Shown here piece after piece: positions 24,801-35,226 of a DNA stretch of 64,000 nt (positions are counted from its first letter, which is position 1; each line of letters begins with the position of its first letter). Made by a program: the position numbers and the translations under genes. This DNA comes from Acanthococcus lagerstroemiae (Eukaryota > Arthropoda > Insecta > Hemiptera > Eriococcidae), in assembly GCA_031841125.1 (NCBI GenBank), contig CM063108.1:73504344-73568343 (forward strand). Reading direction: 5' to 3'. A model generated the notes under the pieces. The model made no database searches and was not told the origin of the DNA. It worked only from the letters and a program-made list of their open reading frames with translations.

Positions 24801-27800
24801 AGAGATTCAGCTAGTAGTGCTAAGAGTAGTGCTCAGAGCAATTCAGTAGAAACTCTTGCTCTTGTATCGATTCATAATTCAGTTTTAGCTGCTGAACCGA
24901 ATGTAGAGGATTGGTGGATTGATAACGGCGCTACTAAGCATGTCACAAACCGTTCCGATTGGTTTAGTTCATTCAGTAAGTTTGAAAGCTCGCATAGCAT
25001 CAAAGCAGCCTGTAACGAGCGATTGGATGCAGTTGGTAGCGGTATCATCGAGATCGTCTCATCAGTTAATGGTCAGCGCCGGCATTTACAGCTTAAAGAT
25101 GTTTGGCTTGTCCCTAGAATCGCCAAACATTTATTTTCACCATTGGCAGCGCATGATAAACAGCAAAATAGCAAGTTTGAATCTACCGTCACCTCATCCT
25201 CCTGTACGTTTTCTGTGAATGGTGCTGCTGTAATCAAAGGTGTTCGAGAGAAGAATGGAACGTTGTACAAGGCAGAGATTCAGACTGTTAGTTCGAATAA
25301 CAGTTCCACAGTCAACATCGCGGAATCGAGTGATCTGCTTCAGCTTTATCACGAGAGATGGGGTCACCAAGATAAACGTCATGTCAAAGAAAAGCTTGAA
25401 CGAGAATTAGAGATTAAAATCAAGCTAGAGAATAAGATTTGTGAACCGTGCTCATCGTTTAGGTACCGTTTGGTACTAGAAGAAAAAAGTTTCAAAACCA
25501 GGAGAGCTCATTTCTACCGATGTTTGTGGTCCTTTTTATGAGTCATTTCAGAAGAAGCGTTATTTGGTTGTATTCAAGGACTGTTACACTAAATACAGAT
25601 ATGCTTTTGTCATCAAAGAGAAGTCAGATGTCAAAGGAGTTTTAGAACAAATGCTTACTCATGCAGAAAAACAAGGACACAACATCAAAGAGCTGCTCAG
25701 TGATAATGGTGGTGAATTCGACAATTCAGAGGTTTGTGATATTTTGCAAACAAGGGGTATCACTCAGAGATTAACGGCTCCCTACACACCAGAGCAGAAC
25801 GGCAGCAGTGAACGAGAAAACAGAACAATTGTCGAGATGGCTAGAACTTTCATGCACTCGAATTCAGAGATACAGTTTCCACAAGCAATTTGGGCTGAGT
25901 TTGTCACCACAGCAGTCTACATTCTGAACAGAACAGGAAAATCATCAGAAAATGGTGTCAGTCCATACGAGCTATGGTTTGGTAAGAAACCAAGAATCAG
26001 TCATCTGCGTATCATCAGTTCAGCTTGCTATGTCCATGTTCCAAAGCAACAGCGTCGCAAAATGGACAGAAAGGTTACCTTGTTGGTTACAATGCCGAAG
26101 AGCGTTATCGAGTATACATTCCAGAGAAAAACAAGGTCGTGTTGTCCCGAGACATTCAGTTTCAAGAAACACTTCATGATTGTGCAGAAAAAGTAAAGGT
26201 ACCTTTTTATAGTCCACCTGCAAAATATGAAGATGAAGAAGCAGAAAAACCAGAAACTGAACCAGCCTCAGATTCCTCAGATTTAGAATCAGAAAAATCA
26301 AAATCATCAGAAAATAGTCGAACTTTGCGCAATAGAGATTTTATTCACGCGTCAAAGTACTACGATGATTTTGTGTGTGTGATGACTACTGAGGAAGAGC
26401 CACAGAGTTACGAAGAAGCGCTCCAGCGACCAGATAGCGCATCCTGGCAAACAGCAATGGATAGTGAAATGTCTTCTTTGAAAGAAAATCACACATTTGA
26501 GTTAGCTGATCTGCCTCCAAGTGCCAAGGCAATACCTTGTAAATGGGTTTTCAAGTTGAAACTAAATCCAGATGGTTCTGTTTCAAGGTATAAAGCTCGG
26601 GTTGTTGCAAAAGGGTATGATCAAAGAAAAGGCATAGACTACAGTAAAACGTTCAGCCCAGTCGCCAAGCTACAGACTATCAGATTAATGCTCGGCGTTG
26701 CAGCAATAGAGAGGATGCATCTAGTCCAGTTTGATGTGTCAACTGCATTTCTCTATGGCGAGCTTGATGAAACCATTTTTATGAGGCAGCCGGAAGGATA
26801 TGATGATGGGTCAGGCAGAGTTTGGAGACTTGCAAGAAGTCTGTATGGGCTCAAGCAATCGCCGAGATGTTGGAATAGGCGAATTGGCAGGTTCTTGGAA
26901 TCACTAATGTTCAAAGTCAGTGATGAAGAGGCATGTATGTTTATCCGAGAAGAGAATGGAGTTAAGATTATCCTAGTATTGTATGTTGATGATGGTCTTA
27001 TCGCCTCCACCAGCCATGCAGAATTAGAAACGTTTTTAAGTCAACTCAGAGCAGAATTCAAGATCATGTCAGAAGAAGCAAAGTATTTTCTAGGACTAGA
27101 GATTGAGAAGCAGTCAAATGGTGATATTAAGGTGTGCCAGAAGTCCTATGCACAGAAGATACTCGAAAAGTTCAATTTTGTGGGGTGTAAGCCAGTTAAA
27201 ACACCTATATTGAGCTCTGTGCCAGGGAAAGCATCAGAAAAAGAAAACATGTACCCGTACAGACAGGCTGTAGGATCATTGATGTACTTAATGTTGGGCT
27301 CGAGACCTGATTTAGCTTATGCAGTTGGTTTCCTATCCAGATCACTTGAAAATCCGACCTCAGATGACATCGGCAGACTAAAAAGAGTGTTCAGGTACAT
27401 TGCTGGTACCATCAACGTCGGGTTGTTGTATCACCATAATGCAGAGAAAGGTATTCTCACCTATTATTCAGATGCAGATTTTGGTGGGTGTATCCAGACA
27501 GGCAGATCAACATCAGGAGTTTTAGTAACTTATGCAGGAGCAGCCGTCTCTTGGTTAAGTCAATGCCAAGGTTCAGTTACTGACTCCACTACAGAAGCTG
27601 AAATAGTTGCAGCTAGTGAAGCCGCAAAGGAAATAATTTGGCTTAGTCGTCTTCTGAGTCAAATGAGCGAGCTGTTGGAAGTGCCGATTTTGCAGATTGA
27701 TAATGCAGCAGCTGTGAGGTTAGCCGAAAATCCAGAGAATCATAGAAGAACAAAACATATCCAAAGGAAACACTTCTTTGTCCGAGAGAAAGTGTCAGAG

Positions 27801-30800
27801 GAAAGCCTAGCAGTCGAACAAGTGTCATCAGAGAACCAAGTGGCTGATGTGATGACCAAACCAATAGCAGCGCCCCGTTTTCAAATTTTGTGTAATAAAA
27901 TGGGTCTTTTATAAAGCGCTCCTCTTAGTGCCTTAGTATTAATTCTTGTTGTAGAGTTTAATAGTTTATTAATTTTTTTTTTTTAAGGTTTATTTTTACC
28001 TTTAAACAAGGGAAAGTGTTGAAATCGGAACGTATGTATACGTACACACTCGTATGTTTACGTACACACTCGTATGTTTACATACACACTCGTATGTTTA
28101 CGTACACACTCGTAATGTTGAAGTTTCTATGTAACAAAGTGTTTAAAGTTTTAGTATGTGAGTTTTATATATATATTCAGTTACGAATTATTAATTTCAT
28201 TATTTAGATTTAAAGTTAAATTTAAATTTGAGGCACGGGTTAAACTCGTTTGCAGTTTCTGATTGGTAGTGATAGTTCCTCATCAGCGAGGAACACTGAG
28301 GCAAAATGTGAGGCAAATACCACAGACTTCATTCGGTGAGCTAAGTATTTGCCCTTTAAACTCAATGCTAGTAGTGTTTGAGCCCATATTTTTACGCGAG
28401 TTATTTGCGTATCTCCAGAACTGTGACGGGTTGGATTTGAGTAGTCCTTCTACATTACGATTATGCCTCTCCCATGCCTCTTTGATTAACTTCTTGGTTT
28501 CTTTCCTGCACATGGCGAACTGTTGATGTACGCTGGGACATTATGTTTTCTTAAATTTAGAGTGCAATTTCCCTTTTATTTTAAGATTATTGATTATTTC
28601 TTTTGAGAACGAAGAAAGATACTTGATTTTTTTTTCGATAGGTTCTAAGGGGAACGGTTCTCTTTATAATATCGTGTAGCGCTTTTTGATAATAGCTCGC
28701 GGCTTCATTGCTGTCAGTAATTTCATACAATTCTTCCCAGGATGTCTCTTTCAACAGCAGATACATGTTAAAGAAGTCTGCTTTGGCGAAGTTATATGTA
28801 GGCTGGAGAAGCGACTGGAGGTGTCGGGGGGTTCATCTCATGAAAAATTCGAGCGAGTGATAAATCTATTTCCAAAGGAGGGTGATAGCTATCGGAAGGT
28901 GTTGACAAGCGATGACCTAGATTGACCGTTAAGGACGTGATGTTGCTCAGGACTAGGTCTAAAGTTTTGCCGTATTTATTAGGGACCCTGTTGTACGAGA
29001 CTAGGTTATGGAAGTGCATAAAGTTGTTCAGGTCTTGAATTTTATTTTTGTTCATTGAGACGTAGCTAACGGGAGAACCGTCATCGTCGACAATCTGACG
29101 CAGATTAAAGTCGCCGATCAGTATTAAATTTTCTACTGAGATGCTGTGTCGTGTTATCGTTTTGTAAATTTCTGCATAGTGTTCTCGTTCTGAGACTGGA
29201 GGAAAGTAAAAAGCTCCGACATAAACTGAAGTACTTCTGTTTAGCGGTTTTATCTTTACCCATACCTGTTCGTAAGCATTGTTTGGTGTTTCTAACCAGG
29301 ATATTCTCTCTGCTATGAAATTATTTCTCACCGCTACAATTACTCCACCTCCTGTAGTTTTTCCTACGGCCCCTAAATTTCTGTCCTTCCAAAAGACTCT
29401 GTATGTATTATCAAATATTTCGTAGGTATGGATGTCTTCTTGTAGCCACGTCTCGGTAATCACGATAATATCGTAGTTGTTTGCGAGAACATTTAATTTA
29501 AAATTATTGAGTTTGGTTCTGAGTCCCCGAACGTTCTAGTAGAGGGTGTAAAGTGTATGCTGGTAAAACCCCTTAGTCAATGCCTCTCAATAATTGAAGA
29601 GGATTTCTATTAGGTATGAATAGGAAGAGGATGTCTTGTGCAATATTTGCCTGGGTACCTAAATTAGTATTCATGCGGTATTTTTTGATACGTTTTGGTA
29701 CTGCGATCATTTTTGTTTACGCTTATCCAATATGAAATAAGTACTTGAAAATTCTTTTTGTAGGAAACTATTACAGGAACGACAATCCGGGAAAAGCCGA
29801 CCGTAAGATACCACTTCTGGAAGATGTATTCAAAACGTTTGAGAAAATACCAATTAACATCGACATCAAGCGAAACGATGCCATGTTAATAGAGCAAGTA
29901 TCGCACTTGATCAGACATTATAGGAGAGAAAAACGTTGTGTATGGGGCAATATGACCGGCGAGGTCACCGAGAAGTGTTACAAACAAGTAAGTCGTATTA
30001 AGTTTACTCGATGATTTCGTTAGCAATTATACATGGCCTATGTCTGATTTAGAATGAGCAAGTTGGATAAATGGACGCTGTTAAGCAAAAGGGACTTAGG
30101 CGACAAAATCTGTTTTTTGAGAAGATGTAACATTTAATAGCTTTACGGACAATAGCGTTTACTGATAAGATTCCTTCAACGTGGTTACACATATTTTTGT
30201 GTTGGGTGCCCAATTTTGAAAAATTCTACTTTTTACGTTATTTCCAATGATAGGTACTAAGAACTCATTTTGTCAACAAATGTCGCCCAAGTCCCTTTTG
30301 CTTAACAGCATCCCATCAGGAATTATCTTTTAACATTTTGATGATCAGTTTTTGAGAGGAGCCTGCGGTTTCGGTTGTAGGTACCTGGAATGCTTATCCA
30401 ACAATTAAGTCTAAATTTTGCATTGTAGTCGGTCCACGCTAAAATTTCAATTTTCTTGTTCGTACATCTGAAAACTGTCGCATATGTAAGATTCTATTGC
30501 TCGTAAAATGAATTACAGATTTTTTTAATGGTTCCGTTTCTATTTCGGTATCTTTATTATTTGGGATGAGTTTGATTCAACCATTCAGTTACTGTAGTGC
30601 AAGATCATGCCCGGCAGCCGAATTTTCCTATGAGGTGGGATTTTATGGTTTTGACCCCAAATAATGTTTAAAAACACTTGTTCGCTGAGAAACTTTCAAA
30701 TTTTAGAAAAATTTTAGTGACAAAACCCTCGTAATACTGGGGGATGTCATGATTCCAGTGACACGTGAGTTTTCAAGACCAACAAATTCCGTTTCACAAA

Positions 30801-32189
30801 TTATGCCAAATACGTTTTCTGATTTCAGAATCCGGATGTAAATTTGCTATGTTCGAGACGGAAAGTCATTGTGATACTGTTTTGTTATTACACTGGGTTA
30901 CTGCCGTTTATTCCATTGAAGGAAACACACCTGGAAATATTCTTGCCATCTATATATCTAAGGTAAGTATGGACCGTCAATCACAAGTCAGTTTTCGAGT
31001 GCAATGCAAACTTGTGTATCAGTGTGTAGTCAACGGAGATAATTATTTCTGATCTTGTAATACTGATGAATGTACATTTTTGCTGACAGTCGTCGCAGCA
31101 GGTTTACAGTTTAATAAAATGATATTTTCATACCCTCATTAGGTGGCCAGATCAGTGGAAGAACCGTCTTTTTTTCAAGGCAGCAATAAGAGCGTTGGAT
31201 TTCCTGCTGATTCGAAAATCATTGTTTACACATCTGAAAAAACGTGGAATACAGGTGACGATTTATTGAAAATTGAGGCAGGGTTGTAGCAACGGGGATC
31301 AGTCCTTGAGCCTCTACAATGTTGTTTGAAAACTCAGCACGTGGCAAATTCCAGTAGCCAATCGCCAAAACAGAACAGTGAAGATTTCCGGTGATTTTGA
31401 CTGAAATTTTCCATATTTCAGTCGACATTCTTGCATTCTACCCCGTACCCCGCCCCAACCCCAAAATAAGAAAACATGCTGGCTACGGCACTGTGTGAAA
31501 AGGTATCAATGGAATTTCGGATGCGTATGTGGTGTAAGCCAGTGAACAGTACGCAACAATTCGCCGTATCTTCTCTGCTTCTTCATAGACCTTTTGTAAA
31601 TTTATGTGGTCTAACGCAGGCATGTTAAACTAAGGAACCTATAAGGGCATTACAAAAGCTACTTGATCAAGTAACTGCACGAGTAATATGTAATTTCATT
31701 TACTAGTCGCAGATTCAGCGTGCGTCCCTTCTGTGTTGAAGATGGTTCTTCGCCATCGTATACTACGCGTATTTCTGGGTTTCTGATTCCAATTTTTGGT
31801 GACCTGCACTAAAGCAAAATGTTGACAAAAATTATTTGAAACCGCGTTTCATCACTTGTCGTCTAGCTATTTAAGTATATTTTTCAATTGCAAATCATAA
31901 TTTTTACCAGCATGTTAGAAATTGCAAACATTTTTGGAGTGATATCTCAATGCAGGAACTGCAACCGAACCAAGCCCTCCAGTCTCCACTAAAGCTTATT
32001 GATTTTAGTAATTAATAACTTATTAATTTGTCACAGGTGTACCTATGGGTGTTGAACGAAGAGAAGGAATTCGAAAAAGCATTCCAAGTTGGAGCAACTG
32101 GGGTGATGACTGATTATCCAACTCGTCTGAACCACTTTATACACGCCAATAAGAATCTCGTGTACGCTGAAAACATTCAATTCAGCTAA
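17159..32189 (+). CDS. GDPD1: Glycerophosphodiester phosphodiesterase, GDPD1/GDE4 type (7 exons, complete)
   Basis: Coding exons are 17159-17297, 18821-18863, 21082-21263, 29764-29987, 30829-30962, 31143-31254 and 32037-32189; all junctions are GT-AG and phases match, giving 328 residues (human GDPD1 has about 314). In order: a membrane segment (residues 6-23), the catalytic HRG at 44-46, GxGExxEN at 47-54, the metal-binding E71 and D73, and H86 in VVVSHD. Further on are PINIDIK, a second hydrophobic segment (ILFCYYTGLLPFIPL), and near the C terminus VYLWV and GVMTDYP. This architecture is that of GDE4/GDE7 lysophospholipase D enzymes, which act on lysophospholipids at internal membranes; function here is inferred from homology. 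The start is the first ATG after an in-frame TAA. A longer out-of-frame ATG frame (17104) overlaps it. Exon 2 is only 43 nt. Intron 3 (8.5 kb) is filled by nested retrotransposons. Confidence 0.94.
17780..18655 (+). pseudogene. 5'-truncated RTE-like LINE fragment (reverse transcriptase 3' part)
   Basis: Frameshifted pieces encode the RT catalytic box FADD (in LRFADDTTLCAGTEEEMKEL, about 17840-17900), then LLYGAETWTI-like and RITWTAKRTNKS motifs, and a C-terminal GHVVRRPEDNLEKIV-like segment typical of insect RTE-type 'endonuclease-reverse transcriptase' copies. It ends at a short (TTAA)n tail (18645-18660). It lies in GDPD intron 1, same strand, with multiple frame breaks. RTE is the likeliest clade but is not proven. 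Confidence 0.75.
18864..19900. other. GDPD intron 2, unremarkable part
   Basis: AT-rich, with T and A runs. I see no gene, no clear TIR element and no tandem array. Confidence 0.4.
19920..20600 (+). pseudogene. Degenerate non-LTR retrotransposon fragment
   Basis: Remnants read MKYLGIIIDKNLNW followed by a frame break, then ILYIAIVQSKIQYGISSWGA, the thumb-region signature of jockey/CR1-group reverse transcriptases. The rest decays into A-rich sequence with stops. In GDPD intron 2, same strand. No TSD recognised. Confidence 0.6.
21827..21858 (+). repeat. (AAT)n microsatellite, LINE 3' tail
   Basis: Eleven or so AAT units. On the minus strand this is the (ATT)n tail terminating the LINE that occupies 21827-29590. 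A similar tail ends the LINE fragment at 35195-36369. Confidence 0.7.
21827..23703 (-). pseudogene. CR1/jockey-group LINE, 3' portion (RT and C terminus)
   Basis: Minus-strand frames run from about 23790 to 22113. They carry an RT N-terminal segment (SSGPGGIPSYIFKA, NYRRPISLIP, QHGFMEGGS, YTDFSKAFDKV), then GVPQGSILG, the catalytic YADD (LLYADDIKIF), LDAKLTYKDHL and a C-terminal RFRVPSF-like motif (ICFRVPSFQARSKDLF). Frameshifts separate the frames near 23570, 23080 and 22750-22500. The copia element split the LINE at 23703/28208. The 3' tail is (ATT)n. Confidence 0.85.
23709..23854 (+). repeat. Copia 5' LTR (146 bp)
   Basis: Starts TGTTGAAATC and ends TTTCATTA. It contains two ~20-bp tandem units built on GTACACACTCGTATGTTTAC and a TATATATATA stretch as a probable core promoter. 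It is 40 bp shorter than the 3' LTR, exactly two tandem units. Confidence 0.93.
23965..27914 (+). pseudogene. Copia gag-pol, almost full length, broken by about three frameshifts
   Basis: One gag-pol reading frame starts at ATG 23965 and ends at 27914. In order: a gag/UBN2-type region, a zinc knuckle CX2CX4HX4C (CNYCHKAGHWVCQC, about 24733-24773), and a protease with DNG in the active-site position (WWIDNGATKH) rather than DSG. An integrase HHCC zinc site follows (HERWGH ... ICEPC), with the catalytic D, D, E in ISTDVCGPF, LLSDNGGEF and NGSSERENRT. Then the RT (FDVSTAFLYGELDE, YVDDGL) and RNase H (YSDADFGG, TEAEIVAASEA). The frame changes near 24068-24075, between 25440 and 25500, and near 26065; no premature stop is seen apart from these. 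The breaks could be real or consensus indel errors. Confidence 0.92.
28017..28202 (+). repeat. Copia 3' LTR (186 bp)
   Basis: Identical to the 5' LTR by eye, except for two extra copies of the 20-bp tandem unit (one with CATACACAC in place of CGTACACAC). The terminal TTTCATTA is followed by the TTTAG duplication. Confidence 0.93.
28208..29590 (-). pseudogene. CR1/jockey-group LINE, 5' portion (endonuclease)
   Basis: The same LINE on the other side of the copia insertion. The minus-strand frame 29463-28792 encodes an AP-like endonuclease: NVRGLRTK (upstream, past an in-frame TAG), ITETWL, GGGVIVAVRN, IGDFNL and a late SDSYHPPLEIDL segment. It continues in another frame to about 28283 (WERHNRNVEGLLKSNPSQFW), the linker to the RT domain. 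An in-frame TAG and frameshifts make it non-functional. Confidence 0.85.
30070..30314. mobile_element. MITE family M1, copy B
   Basis: Termini TGGACGCTGTTAAGCAAAAG and CTTTTGCTTAACAGC(A)TCC are inverted. The core shares ATAGCGTTTACTGATAAG and AATTCTACTTTTTACG with the other three copies. In GDPD intron 4. Confidence 0.8.
31255..32036. other. GDPD intron 6
   Basis: No gene, repeat array or TIR element is recognised. A C-rich tract lies at 31440-31465. Confidence 0.4.
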
Positions 32190-32681
32190 ATACGTATTTT
32201 GTTATTCAATTAATAGTGTGATATATTTAATAGCCGATAAATTCGTACGCCGTGATAGTCAATTTGACAACATTCGTGCACATTTGTTCTTTTATATTGA
32301 TCCTACAGTGCAGATGAGAAGCACAAATGGTCTGGTACATACATCGATATTATGAAAGCCACTATAACGTACCTCTGAGGTTACATACTCGTAGTAGTGT
32401 TGATTTACAACAGATATATTTTAGGGGTGACATAATACATTCAAGAAAAATTAATTGAGGACGGAAACGAACGAGAATTTCAAATATACAATGTGAAACA
32501 ATATATTACACTGGTCTCATGAGTAATAGTGGAGCAAAAGATTAGAAACTTCACTCAGCATGTCAACACCTAATGCACCAACACCAAGAACCCACTAATT
32601 TTGTCCACATTAGCTACTCTTGCGTTCACAATTCCAGCAACAGACCAGGTTTATCTTCATGTTCAGCATTTCTGCAGAACT
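32190..32681. other. Convergent 3' ends of GDPD and TRAPPC11
   Basis: The stop codons of the two genes face each other across 492 bp, which must hold both 3' UTRs. I did not see an unambiguous AATAAA on either strand. The two transcripts may overlap tail to tail. Confidence 0.5.
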
Positions 32682-35193
32682 TTAAGAACCGGAAAAGATT
32701 GCGGATATGTTCTGTCGGTCGGTACCTTTCATCTGAGGCTAAAAACATACATAATTACTGCAGGAGGCAGAAAAAGAATTGAGAAGTACAAAGTTAAAAC
32801 GTTCTACGAAAATTCGCGAGAGTAGAGCCGATGTAAGGGCGGAAAACACGTTGGTGGTAAGGAAAACACGGAGGGGGAGGGGGAATAACAAAAATGGTAA
32901 GTTGGGCCAATGTAATGGCATTCTCCGGTAGCTACTTGGGATTCAGTTAGAGGTGTTCATTGGGCTCTTTCGATATTCCTAACATTGAGACCCGAAGGGA
33001 TCGGCACTATAGATCGGAACCCGACTCGATCCCAACTTCTCTGAAGAGTTATTTTCCAAAATCTTTCGACTCAACTGGGGGGTGGGGGGCAAGCTGAATT
33101 CAGCCTGCCTATAAGTCAAGCAGCGATAAGCTATTTCTGGAAGCCATTCTGAGTTTCAAAAATGGAGAAAAACGTTTAAATATCCCAGTCATTTTGTAAA
33201 TATACTTGTAAGATGAGATTGACTTACGTACAGAGATAATTGGGCATAATAGTACTCGAATACTGAGTTATTCATGCATTATGAATAACATTCCAATAAT
33301 CATGAATCACGCAAATAATGAAACAACAATAATACTTGATTGCGTCTACATTCACTTTTCACGTTATGATTATAAAATAAAAATATAGAACAAAACAGAC
33401 AACTGCTACAGACAAAAACAAGAAAAAATTGAAAAACAGGAAGATGAAAAACCAATGTGAACGAAACTTGTCCCCGTGTTATTCGACGCTACAGATCGGA
33501 GGGGCCCCGTGCAAGAAACTAAACAAACTGGAATGATGGTTTTCATTTATGATGAGATTGTGATTATGTTAATAATCAATGCAAATAGTCTTATTAAAAG
33601 GAAAATAAAATGCTACCATGGAGGCCATACCACTTCAACTGCTCCAGGACTGGCGGTACAAGAAAACGATTTCTGGAGATTAAAGATGATAAGCACATAC
33701 AGTATATTATGAAAAATGGGCAATTCATGAGTCATAGAGTAAAAAATGGACTGAATAGACAGCAATGGGTAACACTATGAGAATTCTCCGGGATTAAGAA
33801 TATCGATAACGTCAATGCAGTTGCAAGTTGCAGGTGGATTTATGTTTGCGTATTTACTGGCTACTGGTGACTACGTAGCATTGTTAATGAGCTCGCGATA
33901 TTACAAGTTTTGCAATGAATAACGATGATTGATGAATATTAGTCCCATTCTCACTTTATCGAATACTGATTGATGAATAATTTTACGTGTAATACGAAAA
34001 ATGAATAACGAGTACTGAATGACGAATACCGAGTAAACTTTTATTCACTATTCTTATTTGAGTAACGCCCAACTCTGCGTCATCCGAGAACGATGCTCTA
34101 GCATCGGCTTATAAGAGTTAGTCGGACGATACATCCTCCTTTATAATTATCGCCTATATTACATTTATACACGCGTACACAACGTATTGTTAATCAAAAA
34201 TATTATCTGCATTACGTCAACGTTCTTTGAATACCTATGTTCCATACAGTATTCTGAATCATTACAGCTTCTAGCATTGCGTAGTATCTAGTATGCATTG
34301 CTAACTTGTTTTTCCCTCTCCTGTAAAATCTGTTTTTTATCACTTAGCGTACTTCGCATTTCTGACATTCACTTATACGATTCCGTTGAAGATTTTTGTT
34401 CTTAAATGACAACACTTTCTAGAAAAACGACTAACATGCCCAGCTGGCACAAAAAAGTCATCGGCCAATAATAATTTGGCGAGAACGAAGAGGTAAGCGC
34501 GCCATCTTACCAACATATAATATAGATGCATATCGTGTGAAGTATTCCAAGGGTAATATTCATCGTTATTTCGGCCAATCCTTCAATGATTGATTGCAAA
34601 AGTCAGACCCTGATTCAACTCCTTTTCGATACTACGCTGCACTGCATTACTTAGACCGAGAGTTCAACTTACCATAACAAATAATGAAGACGGTAGAGTA
34701 CGTCTTATTAAATCCGCGAGTTCCGTTTGCGAAATCAAATCAGAGTGAACGTTCAGCCTGATGTACGGTAACGGCACGTAACCGGCTTGCAGAGGGAAAA
34801 GATTATATCGAACCAAATATTTGCCACCTGGTACGATATTGAAGCTCATCTACAAAATAAGTACTGTCAATTAGTGCCGGCGAATTCGACTAAGAGCAAA
34901 TAGTATTCGATTGGCGAGTGCCCTAGTAGTTTGTCCACAGACATATTGTCCACGAGACATTTCGTCTAGTAAGACGGTTAGTCCGTGCGAGTTTTCGTCC
35001 AGAGATTTTTTACCCACAAAAATGTTCGTCCAAAAACAGATCAAATATGGTACATGAAGAGACAAGTTGAAATATGAATTTACTGAAAACATTGGCCACT
35101 AATACGAAAAAAGACATACAACTTACAGGGTTATGCAGTTTGAAACGCAACATAGGGAAATCCCGTTCGTTATGCATTAATATTTTTTTAATT

Positions 35194-35226
<33 letters not shown>

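Larger units (their letters stand above)
23704..28207 (+). mobile_element. Copia-type LTR retrotransposon with TTTAG target duplications
   Basis: A 5-bp duplication TTTAG (23704-23708 and 28203-28207) brackets LTRs at 23709-23854 and 28017-28202. The primer-binding site follows directly (23855-23870, GGTTATGGGTTCAGAC), matching the copia habit of priming from an internal half of initiator tRNA-Met. A polypurine tract (AAACAAGGGAAAG) ends at 28016. Inserted into a minus-strand LINE within GDPD intron 3, in the sense orientation of the gene. The near-identical LTRs indicate recent insertion. Confidence 0.96.

Noticed and set aside
23709..28202. CRISPR-like interpretation of the spaced repeats in the copia LTR
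   Set aside because: The 20-bp units are contiguous without unique spacers, lie in an LTR and are in a eukaryotic genome.
33470..33510. Alternative last exon for TRAPPC11 (a frame ending in a stop near 33470)
   Set aside because: The exon at 32738-32682 has a better acceptor (TTTTTAG) and starts with Pro-Gln as in other TRAPPC11 C termini.
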